A stretch of DNA of 40,015 nt. Origin: an uncultured Oscillospiraceae bacterium (lineage in GTDB: Bacteria > Bacillota > Clostridia > Oscillospirales > Ruminococcaceae). The stretch spans positions 1 through 40,015 of the forward strand of contig CABUEI010000018.1 in the NCBI GenBank assembly GCA_902490585.1, given 5' to 3'. Below the pieces are notes generated by a model. It worked only from the letters and a program-made list of their open reading frames with translations. It searched no databases and had not been told where the DNA came from. Position 1 is the first letter of the stretch, and every line of letters begins with the position of its first letter. A program made the position numbers and the translations under genes. Positions 39,826-40,015 of the stretch are shown here, in pieces.

Positions 39826-39901
39826 TGGGGTGTCGCCAAGTGGTAAGGCATCGGACTCTGACTCCGCCATTTCGAGGGTTCAAATCCTTCCACCCCAGCC
39901 A
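39826..39901 (+). tRNA. tRNA-Gln (CUG anticodon), CCA encoded
   Basis: Acceptor arms TGGGGTG and CACCCCA pair over 7 bp; the D arm is GCC...GGC; the anticodon loop CTCTGAC (39856-39862) gives anticodon CTG (39858-39860); the T arm is GAGGG-TTCAAAT-CCTTC; GCCA follows. The anticodon stem has a T-C mismatch at its base. It is a single tRNA with its own promoter and terminator, decoding CAG. Confidence 0.93.
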
Positions 39902-39907
39902 GATGAA

Positions 39908-39937
39908 CAAACCGCATTGTTATGCGGTTTGTTTTTT
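39908..39937 (+). terminator. Terminator of tRNA-Gln
   Basis: AAACCGCAT-TGTT-ATGCGGTTT is a 9-bp perfect stem followed by GTTTTTTT. Confidence 0.92.
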
Positions 39938-39973
39938 TGTTTGTAAACAAACAACAGCTATTATAAATGTAAT

Positions 39974-40015
39974 TTAAGCATTCTTCTGAGCAATTACAGT
40001 CTGAATTCTAGCAAT
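39974..40015 (-). CDS. 3' end of a minus-strand gene, possibly ribosomal protein L29
   Basis: The last 13 codons of an open frame enter from the window edge and read IARIQTVIAQKNA then TAA. The ending resembles bacterial L29 C-termini (IARIKTVL-type), but the match is too short to be sure, and no rpsQ follows as would be normal in the S10 operon. It could be another small protein. Confidence 0.3.
   Translation of the reverse strand: MARIQTVIAQKNA

Overview
The window looks like the chromosome of a moderately low-GC, endospore-forming Firmicute, most likely a gut-type clostridium of the Ruminococcus / [Eubacterium] siraeum group. Supporting signs are SpoIIE, HPr kinase, the clostridial hprK-PHP-murB-rapZ-whiA-dnaE-pfkA neighbourhood, the FakA/FakB/PlsY lipid set, strong AGGAGG-type ribosome sites, frequent TTG and GTG starts, and a rubrerythrin. 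The taxon is inferred from gene content only. I saw no phage, transposase or CRISPR array.

Region 1 (1-6350): a membrane protein with a coiled-coil tail; a DUF368/PopT-type undecaprenyl-phosphate translocase carrying an extra beta-rich domain; and directly upstream of it a large P-type ATPase homologue in which nearly all catalytic motifs are degraded. Divergent to these is a VTC-type polyphosphate polymerase-like gene behind an array of 11-bp-period direct repeats. The locus downstream has suffered a deletion that joins the start of a DUF4956 gene to the tail of a Cthe_2159-like carbohydrate-binding protein gene.

Region 2 (6361-21973, all minus strand): proC and folT under a THF riboswitch; pfkA; dnaE; whiA; a two-gene unit (P-loop ATPase plus a DUF4869-like protein) where yvcK is usually found; rapZ; murB; a ROK glucokinase; a PHP phosphatase; hprK; then a D-2-hydroxyacid dehydrogenase with rubrerythrin, and plsY. 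This links glycolysis and its control (PfkA, glucokinase, HprK), peptidoglycan precursor supply (MurB, RapZ), division and replication (WhiA, DnaE). Two copies of a hairpin-rich intergenic repeat lie inside it.

Region 3 (21341-29060): plsY-fakA-fakB, a route from exogenous fatty acid to acyl-phosphate to phospholipid; a TetR-type regulator with candidate operator repeats; mntP behind a strong promoter, a yybP-ykoY (Mn2+) riboswitch and an intrinsic terminator; an HD-domain hydrolase; and a polysaccharide deacetylase-bactofilin pair for the cell envelope.

Region 4 (29060-34490): a self-contained two-gene operon with its own promoter and double terminator, encoding a SNF2-like helicase relative with degraded ATPase motifs and a 1047-residue GHKL (Hsp90/sacsin-like) ATPase. 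This is my best candidate for an undescribed system.

Region 5 (34538-40015): a DUF11-repeat protein without signal peptide, a small lipoprotein, spoIIE behind a promoter with Spo0A-like spacing, an EamA transporter with a terminator hairpin in its leader, tRNA-Gln(CUG) with perfect promoter and terminator, and the last codons of a minus-strand gene cut by the window edge. Bases 1-63 hold nothing I recognise.
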